This document shows, piece after piece, positions 7,479 through 16,668 of a stretch of DNA of 64,000 nucleotides. Under the pieces are notes generated by a model that worked only from the letters and a program-made list of their open reading frames with translations, ran no database searches and was not told where the DNA came from. The stretch's first letter is position 1; each line of letters opens with the position of its first letter. Position numbers and translations under genes: made by a program. The stretch spans positions 1-64,000 of the forward strand of contig CAJXJK010000012.1 of the NCBI GenBank assembly GCA_913054135.1. The letters are read 5' to 3'. The DNA comes from an uncultured Flavobacteriales bacterium (GTDB taxonomy: Bacteria; Bacteroidota; Bacteroidia; Flavobacteriales_D; Crocinitomicaceae).

Positions 7479-9368
7479 CTAAAACGCTCTCATAGGTCTA
7501 GTTCTAACCGTGGTCGCACCATGAACATTAGTTTGAATAAAACCAACATTTCCCTGAACTGTAAAAGAAGAGAATCCATTTCCACCTGCGTTCTGCATTG
7601 TTGAACTCCAATACTCCACATCCAAGGCAAGTGCATCTCCTTTCATTATGTAATTACTTTGCGCCATAATTTGTAGCTCATATACCGCTGGTAAATACCA
7701 ATCAGTGAATCCACCCCCAGCATAGGCATTGCATAAATCAGCTGCCTCATATGTCACCGCAGATGCCACCAAAAGAGCAGTGTTCCCAGCACCATCAGTT
7801 GAATCTAAAGAAGTTAATTCAAAGCTTCCTCCACTTTCATAGGTAGTATTAGAAGAAAGATCATCCAGACCTGCTATCAATCCATGATCTCCAGTAGAAT
7901 CCACAAAAACGATTACTCCTCCGCCAAAATATTCTCCTACTTGAAATGCAGGACCACTTCCTCCACCTCCAGATAAAGAAGATAAATCAATAGTAGTTGT
8001 ACCACCAGCATCAGTAATCTCTAAATTAGTACCAGTCAAAGTACCTCCAGTGATTAACTCATTTGTTGAACTTGGATCTCCTCCACCAACAAGTGAACTT
8101 AAATCTACACTATGAGGAATTCCACCTTCAGTAAACTGTAATAAATTCGCTCCAGTAAGAGTTAACCCTGTTACCAACTCATTTGTTGAACTTGGATCAC
8201 CTCCACCAACTAATGAACTTAAATCAACTGTGATAGTTGAACCAGCATCAGTAATATTTAAATCTGTACCGGCTAAAACAGCTCCAGTGTTAAACTCATT
8301 TGTCGCATCAGCATCATTATCATCAATATTTAAAGAACCACCACCATTAGATAATGTAACAGTTGAACCTGCCTGTGATAATACCTGAATCTCATTATTA
8401 GGGTCTGCATCTGCATCATCTACATCATCAGTAAATGAAAGTCCTCCATTTGAAAGAGAAACTGTTGATCCTACTTTAGATAACTGCTGAATCTCATTTA
8501 ATGGGTCAGGATCGGCATCATCAACCTCATCAGTAAATGAAAGTCCACCATTAGATAAAGAAACTAGGTTACCAACTTTTGATAAAGTTTGAATTTCATT
8601 ATTTGGGTCAGAATCGGCATCTCCACTTAAAGCAGATAAATCAGCATTTAATGTTCCACCACCATCAGTAATTAAAAGAGTTGTACCTATTAAAGAAACA
8701 CTTGTATTGAACTCATTAGCTGGGTCAGCATCTGCATCATCCACCTCATCAGTAAAGGCTCCTCCACTTGGAGAGAGAGTCACTACTTGACCAACTTTAC
8801 TTAAAGACTGAATTTCATTTAATGGATCCATATCAGGATCTGTAGTTAAAACCGTAAGGTCAACTCCTAAAGTTCCACCTCCATCAGTAATTTCTAATAC
8901 ATTGGCATTCATTGCTGCTCCCGTATTATACTCATTGGCTGGATCAGCATCTGCATCATCAACATCTTCTGCTGTTTTAGCGTAAAGTGCATATGGTACC
9001 GACAACAACTGAGAAACAGAAGATACTGAGTAACTAGTTCCTCCAGTTGGATCAATTTCAATTTTAATAAAGTAGTTATCAATTCCCCAATCAATAGAAG
9101 AAAGAGCAGGACCTGTATTTGAACCTGTTCCAATTTGAAGATTGATTAAACCGTAAGAATTTGTAGTTGGTCCGTGTGTTTCAACGAAAACTGGCGTTCC
9201 TAATGATGAAGTCTGTAAGATACTCACCTTCACTCCTACCAATTGCGAAACAACTGATGCTCCACCAGCATCTCTCACTACCGCTTGATAATTAAATTTT
9301 TCAGGTGCTTGAGCAAATGTTAAAGCGCTCACAGCAAGAAAAGAAAATAATAGAATTAATTTTTTCAT
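7479..9368 (-). CDS. Secreted repeat-rich protein with C-terminal DUF1566-like domain
   Basis: A 629-aa protein with a signal peptide (cleavage near residue 19, ALTFAQ). Residues about 20-130 form a domain with FNYQAVVRDAGG, common at the start of such Bacteroidota surface proteins. Residues about 135-490 are made of two alternating repeat types: acidic DADxDPxNEIQxLSKVG units and NEFNTGxxLxGTxLxITDxGG...VDLSSL units. The last 135 residues (from about 495, FGGGVIVFVDSTGDHGLIA to RTRPMRAF) look like a DUF1566/Lcl-type domain, which may bind ligand. A surface or adhesin role is inferred. No CHU_C or type A sorting domain is obvious. It lies 11 bp after the small T9SS cargo gene, so both are likely in one operon. 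Confidence 0.75.
   Translation of the reverse strand: MKKLILLFSFLAVSALTFAQAPEKFNYQAVVRDAGGASVVSQLVGVKVSILQTSSLGTPVFVETHGPTTNSYGLINLQIGTGSNTGPALSSIDWGIDNYFIKIEIDPTGGTSYSVSSVSQLLSVPYALYAKTAEDVDDADADPANEYNTGAAMNANVLEITDGGGTLGVDLTVLTTDPDMDPLNEIQSLSKVGQVVTLSPSGGAFTDEVDDADADPANEFNTSVSLIGTTLLITDGGGTLNADLSALSGDADSDPNNEIQTLSKVGNLVSLSNGGLSFTDEVDDADPDPLNEIQQLSKVGSTVSLSNGGLSFTDDVDDADADPNNEIQVLSQAGSTVTLSNGGGSLNIDDNDADATNEFNTGAVLAGTDLNITDAGSTITVDLSSLVGGGDPSSTNELVTGLTLTGANLLQFTEGGIPHSVDLSSLVGGGDPSSTNELITGGTLTGTNLEITDAGGTTTIDLSSLSGGGGSGPAFQVGEYFGGGVIVFVDSTGDHGLIAGLDDLSSNTTYESGGSFELTSLDSTDGAGNTALLVASAVTYEAADLCNAYAGGGFTDWYLPAVYELQIMAQSNYIMKGDALALDVEYWSSTMQNAGGNGFSSFTVQGNVGFIQTNVHGATTVRTRPMRAF
8055..8225 (-). 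repeat. 117-bp direct repeat in the DUF1566-type gene
   Basis: The stretches at 8055-8108 and 8172-8225 are nearly identical and are offset by 117 bp. They encode two copies of a 39-residue unit containing VDLSSLVGGGDPSSTNEL. This is the clearest recent duplication in the repeat stalk. Confidence 0.75.
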
Positions 9369-9379
9369 GGGGTTTTACT

Positions 9380-9844
9380 TTATAGTACTACAACTTTCAT
9401 TTTTTTTGCAAGGTTTCCACCCGCGTTAAAAATCAGCATATAAGTACCTCTTTCTAAATATGAAACATCAATATCAGATGTTACGGAATTTACATTATAG
9501 TTATTGATGATTTTTCCTTGTAAATCAATCAATGTCATTTGAGCATTTTCGTCAGAAGTAACATGAATCATGTCTCTTGCTGGATTCGGATAAACCGAAA
9601 TATTTAATTCTTGATAGTCTTGCACGTTCAAAACAGCAAGACACGGTTGATGAAATCCTTGTGTCACATGATTAGCAGGGAATATCAAAGTTGCCGTAAC
9701 AACCTCTCCTAATGTCCATGCTACCGAATGAGTTGCGCCCACAGTATAGTTACCACTAGACGCCAAAACGTTTAATTCTTGCGAAAATGACACTGAACTC
9801 AAATTGAGTAGAGCTGCAAATAATATAGGTTTAACAAGTTTCAT
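9380..9844 (-). CDS. Small secreted T9SS cargo (type A sorting domain)
   Basis: A 154-aa protein with a signal peptide (cleavage near SVSFSQ, residue 22) and a short body of about 60 residues. It ends in a type A T9SS C-terminal sorting domain: YPNPARD near residue 86, then LIDLQGKII and a KKMKVVVL tail. The body has no recognisable enzymatic motif. Its opening, NVLASSGNYTVGATHSVAWTLGEVV, is a form often found in very small sorting-domain proteins. A weak ECF-like promoter, TAAC with 17 bp to CGTA, lies 10 nt before the ATG. Confidence 0.82.
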   Translation of the reverse strand: MKLVKPILFAALLNLSSVSFSQELNVLASSGNYTVGATHSVAWTLGEVVTATLIFPANHVTQGFHQPCLAVLNVQDYQELNISVYPNPARDMIHVTSDENAQMTLIDLQGKIINNYNVNSVTSDIDVSYLERGTYMLIFNAGGNLAKKMKVVVL

Positions 9845-9936
9845 CTTTCTTTAATACGGACAATGGGCCTAAAAGGTTAGTTAAATAGCTAATTAATTTA
9901 TTTTCTTAAATATACGACTTTTAGAGATATGCGCAA

Positions 9937-9961
9937 AAAAGCCGGCTAAACGCCGGCTTTT
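9937..9961 (-). terminator. Terminator of giant gene A
   Basis: Arms AAAAGCCGGC and GCCGGCTTTT with a 5-nt loop, 4 bp after the stop codon of the minus-strand gene. On that strand the hairpin runs into a short T-run. Confidence 0.88.
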
Positions 9962-9965
9962 AAAA

Positions 9966-12900
9966 CTATTTTAGGACAGTTACGTGACCTCTATGAGTCT
10001 GTTTTTTATCAGAAAGTTTCTCTCCAAATTCAATTTGCCAGATGTAAACTCCATCTCTAACAAGTCCTCCATTACCATAGTGACCGTTCCAACCTTCATC
10101 AAAATTGTACGATTCAAACATCACTTCTCCCCAACGATTGAACATTGTCAAGTGATAGTCATAAGGATCAACACCTGATGTAAACACAGGGTGGAACGTT
10201 TCATTGAACAAATCACCATCTGGTGTGAATATGTTAGGAACATAGAATATAATCTCTTCGTGAATCTCAACTGGAATACAAATCGAAGCAGTACACCCTT
10301 CAGGAGAAATTATAGTTTGACAAATGTCAACTGTCGTTTCTTCAGTAACAGGGAATGTAATTGTTGGTTCAGCATCATTTGAAGAACCATATCCTCCGAA
10401 AGTATAAGAATAGAACTCTGCATTTGTAGAAATATCAACAATTGACACAGTAGGGTCTAATATTGATGGAGAGTTAGGATTTGTGTAGAATCCTGGAATT
10501 GGATCCTCATAGATACATACCAAGTTTGGATACGTTTGAGTAACAATACATCCTTCTAATGATGTTGACGTAAGTGTCACATCATAACAACCAGGATTCG
10601 CAAATACGATATCTGTCGGAGTTGGAGAAACAGAAGTCATTCCGTTTCCAAAATCCCAAAGCACAGCTGAACCGAATGCGTAAGATGGATTGTCAAATGA
10701 CATTGTATCAGGTGCACAACCATCTCCTCCACCTACGATATCCGTAATTGGATCTGGATGGAAACCTACAATAACTTCATCTGTTACTACATCACCACAT
10801 TCATCTGCAAGAGTGATTGTGTATGTAGTTTGAACTGCAGGACTCACACTTATAGCTGCTGTCGTATCTCCAGCAACTCCTGTATCCCAAGAATAACTAT
10901 AATCTAAGTAAGCTTGGAAATCAATCAAGGCTCCACCAGCACCAACAGCCAATAAGTTAGCTGTTCCGCCTGGACAAATTAATTGATCAGGACCTGCATC
11001 AACAGTTAAAGGTGGTAACGCATCTAAGTTATAAGTATCAAGAAGATCTAAAACACATCCGTTATCATCTGTAATAACTACGTGGTAGCTAATAGGACCT
11101 GTAACAGCTTCTACAAATACTTGCGTATTAGCTGTGTTAGCATTCACGTTATTGTCCCAAGCAAAGTTGTAAGGTTGAGTTCCACCAGTTACGAATGTTT
11201 GAATATTCGCATCAGCACCAAAACACAATACAGCATCTCCAGGAACAGACGCATCAATTGGGTCTGGCTGATAAATAGTAGTATTAGTTCCAGCGGCACA
11301 TCCATCACCATCATTGATCACAATGTCGTAGTTACCTTCTCCTACAATACCACCTAGAACATCTCCAAATACATTACCTGCTTGGAATGTAGCTCCACCA
11401 TCAATTGAATATTGGAATGGTGCAACACCTACAGTTGGTACACCAACAGTAATAGTACCTGTCGCATCTCCATTACATAATACATCAGTTGTTACAACTC
11501 CAGGGAATTGAACTGGTTGAGGTTCAGTAAGTGTGAAGTTAGCATCTACTTGACATCCGTTATCATCAGTAACCGTTAACGAGTAAGTTCCATCACATAC
11601 GCCAGTTGCATTTGCATCTGCATTACCAGCCAGGTTATTTGACCAGTTATAAGTATATGGTGCGGTACCATCAGTAACGTTTGAAGTCACAGATCCATCA
11701 CAGTCGTCAAAACAAGTAGGATCAACTACAGCAGGAGCCATTGCTAAAACCAATGGTTCAGTTAAAATAATATTATCTGTTGCTTGACATCCGTTATCAT
11801 CTTCAATCATGACATCATAGTTGCCAGCCGCAATGAAACTGAAAGTTCCACCACCTTGGAAGTTAACTCCATTATCAATTGAGAATTGGTAAGGACCAGT
11901 TCCACCACCTTCAGTTAAAACTATCTCTCCTGTGAAATCTCCATTACATAATAAATCAGTTCCGGCCGTAGCAATTGTCAACAATGGCGGCTCATTTAAT
12001 TGTACTTGTTGAGTTGCTATACATCCGTTAGCATCTTCAACGTAAACATCATACGTTCCATCTCCTAAGCCACCAAAAGTTGCTGCTGGATTAAATGGAC
12101 CTGCAGCATTCAAGCTGTAACCATGTGCTCCTACACCTCCAGATGAAGTTATAGTTATTGAACCGTCAAGACCTGCAAAACATAAAGGATCAACAGTTGC
12201 AACATTATCAATAGTTGGAAGATCGTCAGCTGCAATTGTAACTAACTCATCAATCTCACATCCATTTAAATCCTGAACAACTGTGTTATAATCACCTGCT
12301 GCCAATCCAGCAAATAATGTTCCCGCTTGGAAAGTTGTACCGTTATCATTTGAATACATATATCCTGGCGTTCCGTTACCACCTGTAATTGTGATATCAC
12401 CATTATTGTTACCACATGTAGCAGGATTAGTAGCAATTACACTAGTTAACTGTGTTGGTTCTCCAATGCATTCGTTTGAAACAAGTGTACAACCGTTATC
12501 ATCTTCAATTTCTACATCATAACATGCTGCAGCAAGACCAGTTAATACGTTTCCAGTTTGTTGGATCACTCCATTATCTGATGAATACAAGTAAGGAGGT
12601 GTTCCACCGCCAGCAGTAACGTCTATTTCTCCGTCAGCTGAACCATTACATAAGGCATCAGTAAGAGCATATGCTCCTGTAAGCTGAGGAGGCTCATTCA
12701 ATAATTGAGTTGTTGTGAAAGTACATCCAAGACCATCTGTTACAGTAATATTATAGTTGATCGCATCTAGACTTAAGTAAGTTGCAAACGCAGCCGGCCC
12801 AGCAGGTGCTCCTGATAAATCAAATGTATAAGGAGCAGTAGCACCACCACCAACAATTTGAATTAATCCTGTCGCATTTTGGAAACAAGTTAAATCAGTT

Positions 12901-15900
12901 GGGTTAACTGTCACATCCCATGCAGGAGGCTCTGTCAACTCAACAGTTGTAGTACCGATACAGTTATTTGGATCATCCATAGCTACGAGATTATAAGTAC
13001 CTGAAGTCAATCCAGCAAATATTGGTGAAGCTTGGAAAGTAGTTCCCCCATCAATACTATACGTATATGGTCCATTATCTCCTCCAGTTACAACACCAAA
13101 GTCAATTTGTCCATCTGCTCCTGCAGGACAAGTTATGTTTGTCAAGATTGGAGTATAAGTAATTGTATCAGGCTCAGCAATATTAATCTCTTCAATTCCA
13201 ATACATAATCCATTATCTTCAATTGTTACGAAGTGTTGACCAGCACATAAAGCGAAGAAAGAACCATTACCCTGTGTACCACCTGTATTAATAGTGTATG
13301 TAAAAGGTGGCGATCCGTTCACTTGAGATACTTGAGCACCTCCGTCACATGAACTTTTACATGTAGTTGGGAATTGGAAATCAATAGAAGTAGTCATTAT
13401 GTTATCTGAAAGCGCAGAGAATACACTATCCGCACATCCGTTATCATCAACTACGTACAATTCATATAGTCCTGAAAATAGAGATCCAAAGAAACCTCCA
13501 CCTTGAGTAGTCACACCTCCATCAATTGAATACGTATAAGGCGCAAGTCCGTTAGTTGCAATAATTTCAAATGAACCATCATTCGCTCCACAGTTAGAAG
13601 GGTTATTTGCGATAAAGATGAAGTCAAATGCAGGTGGCTCAGTTACCGTAATTTGATCAAAGAATTGACAACCATTTGCATCTTCAACAGCAATATCATA
13701 AGTACCAGCTGCTATTCCTAATTGAGGGTTAGCACCTGTAAAAGTCGTACCATTATCAACACTAAAAGTATAGCCAGGTGTTCCGCCTGCTGGCACGAAT
13801 GAAATCTCACCATCAGAAAGTCCGTGGCACGAAGGCTCAACAAATGCAGAAGCAGAAGTCACAACATCTGGCTCATCAATTACTTCAACTGAGTTTGCTA
13901 AACAACCCGAAGCATCTTGAACAACAACATTAACATTTCCTGCACATAAACCAGTAAGTGTATTTGAAGCTTGGAAAGTTAATCCATTATCATCTGAATA
14001 AGTATAAGGAGGTGTTGCATTTTGAGCTGTAATTACGATTTGCCCGTCACAGTCACCATTACAATTGGCATCTGTATTTACAGTGTTATAAGTCAATGGT
14101 AATGGTTCAGTAATATCGAACGTTACCGATCCAATACATCCGTTTGCATCAGTAACTGTCACTGTATGACCAACACCTGCAGGTAATGCAAATGTGTTAC
14201 TCGGTTGATTAGGACCAGCATTTAAACTGAATTGATAAGGAGCAGATCCTCCACCAACACCTATCGTTACAGAACCATTCAATCCACCAGCACATGTTAC
14301 CGGAGCTGAACTATCTACGAAAGGGACTGGACCTGCAGCAGAACCAACTGTTACATTCACAGTTTCTGTACAACCATTATCATCAGTTACTGTCACCACA
14401 TAGTTACCTGCAGCTAAACCAGTAAAGTTATTTGAAGCTTGTTGAGCTCCTCCAATATCATATTGATAATTCGGAGTTCCTCCTCCAGCAGTTACTGTAA
14501 GCTCACCATTTGATGCTCCACATGTTGCATCAACAGTACCAGCTTCAACTAAAGTCACATCTGTAGGTTCATTGATAGCAATGTTACTCATCAATACTTG
14601 ACAACCGTTATCATCTTCAGTGATTAAATTATATGTTCCAGCACATAAGCCAGGGAAAGTTGAAGCACCTCCGAAGACACCTCCATTAATATTATAAGTG
14701 TAAGGTGCTGTTCCACCAGTTGGAGCTGAAATTACAATTTGACCATCACAAACACCATTACATGATGCATCAGTTGGAGTAGCATTAGATGCCAAAACAA
14801 CCGGTTGACCAACTGCAATATTTACAGACGATTGACATCCGTTAAAATCAGTAATTGTTACTGAATAGTTTCCTGCTGGTAAGTTATTAGCAGTTTGAGT
14901 AGTTTGATTTCCTGTTCCTGCGTCCCACTGATAAGTGTAAGGAGCAACTCCATTAGCTGGATTTGCAGTTGCAGAACCAGTAGAAGTTCCAAAACATAAA
15001 GCATCAACAGAAGTCGCACTCACAGTACAACATGCCGGACCCGGATCAATGACAAAACTGGAATCGACGACACAAGTCCCTCCATCAGTAATAGTTATAG
15101 TGTAGTTTCCAGGAGCTAAATTCGTGAAATTTCCTGATCCATTAGAACTAGGAGTTGGCCCTGTTAGGTTATAGTTATAAGGAGCAGATCCACCAACAAC
15201 AGTAACATTTACTGTTCCAGTGTTATCTCCTAAACAAGCTTCAGTACCAATTACTAAACTTGTAATATCAATTGACTCAACTGTTACAGTTACTTGATCA
15301 CAAACAGAATTGATTCCATTTGTATAACATACTTCAAAAGTAGTAGTCTCTGTTACGTTAGTTGAAACGTCTGGCGCATCTGGAGATCCTGGAATATGAT
15401 CCCAATCATAGTAATAAGGAGCACAAGGTGCAGCATACACATAAAAATTATCTATTCCCCAGTGGTCATAAGAGTTACCTGAAGACCCATACTGGTGTAA
15501 TTGAAACATTGTATTTCCAGTCTCACATCCTGGAGGAATTGTAAAACAGTAATTCGCCCAACTTGTAAAAGGGTGAGTTCCGTTAACATTACCATAAGTA
15601 GTTGTTTGAGTAGTTTGAATATTTCCACCTGGTTCGAAATAAGCAAAATCTGTCCAAGTTGCTCCACCGTCAGTAGAACATTGAAGCGCAACACCCTCAC
15701 TTAATAAATCTGGCCCTTCACAAGGCTGCCCAGCACCCTGAACTGACATTTTAAAATCAAAACAAACCGTACCACCACAAGATACATCAACCGGAGCAGT
15801 TGTCATTTCTCTTGGAGCAGCAGTTCCGTTACCCATCCATAAGTATGTGCTTCCGTCAACGGACGCTCCACAAGGATTATTGAATTGAGCTGCAGCAGAA

Positions 15901-16103
15901 GCTGCCCAACCTGGCGCAACCATCCCGTTATTGAAGTCATCTCCAAAAACTGGCACGGTAGAATTTCCTAAAGCTGTTAAATCAACGTTACCTCCTCCAC
16001 AAGAAAGATTGGTAGGGTTAATTCCAGCAACAACAGTTTGCGCATTTAGGCTAGATCCTAGTACGAAACTGATCGCTATTAATATTAGACTTAATTTTTT
16101 CAT
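9966..16103 (-). CDS. Giant SprB-repeat surface protein A with CHU_C sorting domain
   Basis: A secreted protein of about 2045 aa. It has a signal peptide (residues 1-22), then a reelin-like/MAM-like jelly-roll region (about 50-220; FGDDFNNG, PCGASVDGSTYLW, CSTDGGATWTDF, WGIDNFYVY). About 18 SprB-type repeats of 70-90 aa follow (about 278-1690), each with a CxGxxDGxI start, a GGxxPYxYS centre and a DxNGC end. Then come a PKD domain (WDFGNGM) and a C-terminal CHU_C gliding-motility/type B T9SS domain (FYVPNIFTPDGD...FNRWGE...GHVTVLK). SprB itself is the mobile cell-surface gliding adhesin, and a surface-adhesin role is inferred by family. The ATG at 16103 is preferred over an upstream GTG. It follows a small secreted gene by 21 bp and is a colinear paralogue of the gene at 28175-34390. 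Confidence 0.93.
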   Translation of the reverse strand: MKKLSLILIAISFVLGSSLNAQTVVAGINPTNLSCGGGNVDLTALGNSTVPVFGDDFNNGMVAPGWAASAAAQFNNPCGASVDGSTYLWMGNGTAAPREMTTAPVDVSCGGTVCFDFKMSVQGAGQPCEGPDLLSEGVALQCSTDGGATWTDFAYFEPGGNIQTTQTTTYGNVNGTHPFTSWANYCFTIPPGCETGNTMFQLHQYGSSGNSYDHWGIDNFYVYAAPCAPYYYDWDHIPGSPDAPDVSTNVTETTTFEVCYTNGINSVCDQVTVTVESIDITSLVIGTEACLGDNTGTVNVTVVGGSAPYNYNLTGPTPSSNGSGNFTNLAPGNYTITITDGGTCVVDSSFVIDPGPACCTVSATSVDALCFGTSTGSATANPANGVAPYTYQWDAGTGNQTTQTANNLPAGNYSVTITDFNGCQSSVNIAVGQPVVLASNATPTDASCNGVCDGQIVISAPTGGTAPYTYNINGGVFGGASTFPGLCAGTYNLITEDDNGCQVLMSNIAINEPTDVTLVEAGTVDATCGASNGELTVTAGGGTPNYQYDIGGAQQASNNFTGLAAGNYVVTVTDDNGCTETVNVTVGSAAGPVPFVDSSAPVTCAGGLNGSVTIGVGGGSAPYQFSLNAGPNQPSNTFALPAGVGHTVTVTDANGCIGSVTFDITEPLPLTYNTVNTDANCNGDCDGQIVITAQNATPPYTYSDDNGLTFQASNTLTGLCAGNVNVVVQDASGCLANSVEVIDEPDVVTSASAFVEPSCHGLSDGEISFVPAGGTPGYTFSVDNGTTFTGANPQLGIAAGTYDIAVEDANGCQFFDQITVTEPPAFDFIFIANNPSNCGANDGSFEIIATNGLAPYTYSIDGGVTTQGGGFFGSLFSGLYELYVVDDNGCADSVFSALSDNIMTTSIDFQFPTTCKSSCDGGAQVSQVNGSPPFTYTINTGGTQGNGSFFALCAGQHFVTIEDNGLCIGIEEINIAEPDTITYTPILTNITCPAGADGQIDFGVVTGGDNGPYTYSIDGGTTFQASPIFAGLTSGTYNLVAMDDPNNCIGTTTVELTEPPAWDVTVNPTDLTCFQNATGLIQIVGGGATAPYTFDLSGAPAGPAAFATYLSLDAINYNITVTDGLGCTFTTTQLLNEPPQLTGAYALTDALCNGSADGEIDVTAGGGTPPYLYSSDNGVIQQTGNVLTGLAAACYDVEIEDDNGCTLVSNECIGEPTQLTSVIATNPATCGNNNGDITITGGNGTPGYMYSNDNGTTFQAGTLFAGLAAGDYNTVVQDLNGCEIDELVTIAADDLPTIDNVATVDPLCFAGLDGSITITSSGGVGAHGYSLNAAGPFNPAATFGGLGDGTYDVYVEDANGCIATQQVQLNEPPLLTIATAGTDLLCNGDFTGEIVLTEGGGTGPYQFSIDNGVNFQGGGTFSFIAAGNYDVMIEDDNGCQATDNIILTEPLVLAMAPAVVDPTCFDDCDGSVTSNVTDGTAPYTYNWSNNLAGNADANATGVCDGTYSLTVTDDNGCQVDANFTLTEPQPVQFPGVVTTDVLCNGDATGTITVGVPTVGVAPFQYSIDGGATFQAGNVFGDVLGGIVGEGNYDIVINDGDGCAAGTNTTIYQPDPIDASVPGDAVLCFGADANIQTFVTGGTQPYNFAWDNNVNANTANTQVFVEAVTGPISYHVVITDDNGCVLDLLDTYNLDALPPLTVDAGPDQLICPGGTANLLAVGAGGALIDFQAYLDYSYSWDTGVAGDTTAAISVSPAVQTTYTITLADECGDVVTDEVIVGFHPDPITDIVGGGDGCAPDTMSFDNPSYAFGSAVLWDFGNGMTSVSPTPTDIVFANPGCYDVTLTSTSLEGCIVTQTYPNLVCIYEDPIPGFYTNPNSPSILDPTVSIVDISTNAEFYSYTFGGYGSSNDAEPTITFPVTEETTVDICQTIISPEGCTASICIPVEIHEEIIFYVPNIFTPDGDLFNETFHPVFTSGVDPYDYHLTMFNRWGEVMFESYNFDEGWNGHYGNGGLVRDGVYIWQIEFGEKLSDKKQTHRGHVTVLK
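11020..15270 (-). repeat. SprB-type repeat array of protein A
   Basis: About 18 tandem protein repeats of roughly 210-270 bp each, identified by the recurring Cys-x-Gly...Asp-Gly, Pro-Tyr-x-Tyr and Asn-Gly-Cys pattern. The DNA repeats are diverged, so this is an old array. Most units hold two or more cysteines at fixed places. Edges are approximate. Confidence 0.85.
13219..13412 (-). repeat. 194-bp block identical to 31371-31564
   Basis: This block is identical base for base to 31371-31564 in giant gene B. It is bounded by mismatches at 13218 and 13413. It codes for the end of repeat 8 and most of repeat 9 (including FQFPTTCKSSCDGG). The flanking DNA of the two genes matches much less well. 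Confidence 0.93.
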
Positions 16104-16124
16104 AATCACTAAGGGTTGAAATTA

Positions 16125-16547
16125 TTATGATTTTGATACTTTAATATTTTGGAATTCGAATTTCGTAAGCTTTGTCTTACTTGACGCAGCTTTAAATCCT
16201 TTAATAATATATAGAGCTCCACGCGGGGTAGCGCAGTCTCCTATAATAGTTTCATTTTTTTCGATTGTAACCAAATGATGATTTTCTTCGATTGGTTCAG
16301 TACCTGTTGCCAATTTACCGTTATACCAAATCGCTAAATCCCATTCAATCTGAAGATTTTTATTGGTAGTATTCACAACTTTTAAAATATAAGCTGTTTG
16401 ATCTGGTAATTTGTTTTCTAAACATTCAACCTCTTGAGTGTACACTTCCACTCCTTCAACAGTTTTATAAAGTGTCCAATTGTCAGTCTGGCCGAAGCTT
16501 ACAGCAGTAATTGAAATCGAAAGCAAAACTATAAGAATTCTATTCAT
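16125..16547 (-). CDS. Small secreted protein of unknown function
   Basis: A 140-aa protein starting at the ATG at 16547, with a signal peptide (cleavage near AVSFGQ, residue 19). The mature part is about 120 residues, beta-rich in appearance, with two cysteines (CLENKL and GDCATP) that could pair, and a TNKNLQIEWDLAIWYNGK segment. I do not recognise the family. It is 21 bp upstream of giant gene A on the same strand and is the first gene after the ECF-like promoter at 16566-16592, so cotranscription with A is likely. A role in assembly or function of A is inference only. Confidence 0.8.
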   Translation of the reverse strand: MNRILIVLLSISITAVSFGQTDNWTLYKTVEGVEVYTQEVECLENKLPDQTAYILKVVNTTNKNLQIEWDLAIWYNGKLATGTEPIEENHHLVTIEKNETIIGDCATPRGALYIIKGFKAASSKTKLTKFEFQNIKVSKS

Positions 16548-16565
16548 GGTTAGGTTATTTAATGA

Positions 16566-16592
16566 CAAGACGTTATGCAAGCCTAAGGGTTG
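16566..16592 (-). promoter_or_regulatory. ECF-sigma-like promoter of the giant A unit
   Basis: On the minus strand, CAAC (16592-16589), 16 bp, then CGTCTTG (16572-16566), 18 nt before the ATG at 16547. AAC followed by CGTC at this spacing is the general pattern of ECF-sigma promoters. The same arrangement precedes giant gene B at 34411-34437. Confidence 0.6.
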
Positions 16593-16625
16593 TCAATTTT
16601 TTGAATTATTTTTTTAGTTCAAGTT

Positions 16626-16663
16626 TAAACCGTTAAATCTTAATTACTTCCTAAAACGGTTTA
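16626..16663. promoter_or_regulatory. Inverted repeat upstream of the giant A unit
   Basis: Perfect 9-bp arms TAAACCGTT (16626-16634) and AACGGTTTA (16655-16663), 20 bp apart, lying 33 bp upstream of the CAAC element. It is also 5 bp after the PorP stop codon and so could be a transcript end structure. However, no T-tract follows on the minus strand. Confidence 0.5.
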
Positions 16664-16668
16664 GCCAA

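Noticed and set aside
9984-11357. Several open frames of 60-90 codons on the plus strand inside giant gene A (and similar ones in giant B)
   Set aside because: They lie antisense to a long, clearly coding repeat protein, have biased composition that mirrors it, and have no homology or promoter. They are shadows of the real gene.
9966-16103. Giant repeat arrays as CRISPR or satellite DNA
   Set aside because: One continuous reading frame covers the arrays, the units are long and diverged in DNA, and conservation is at the protein level.
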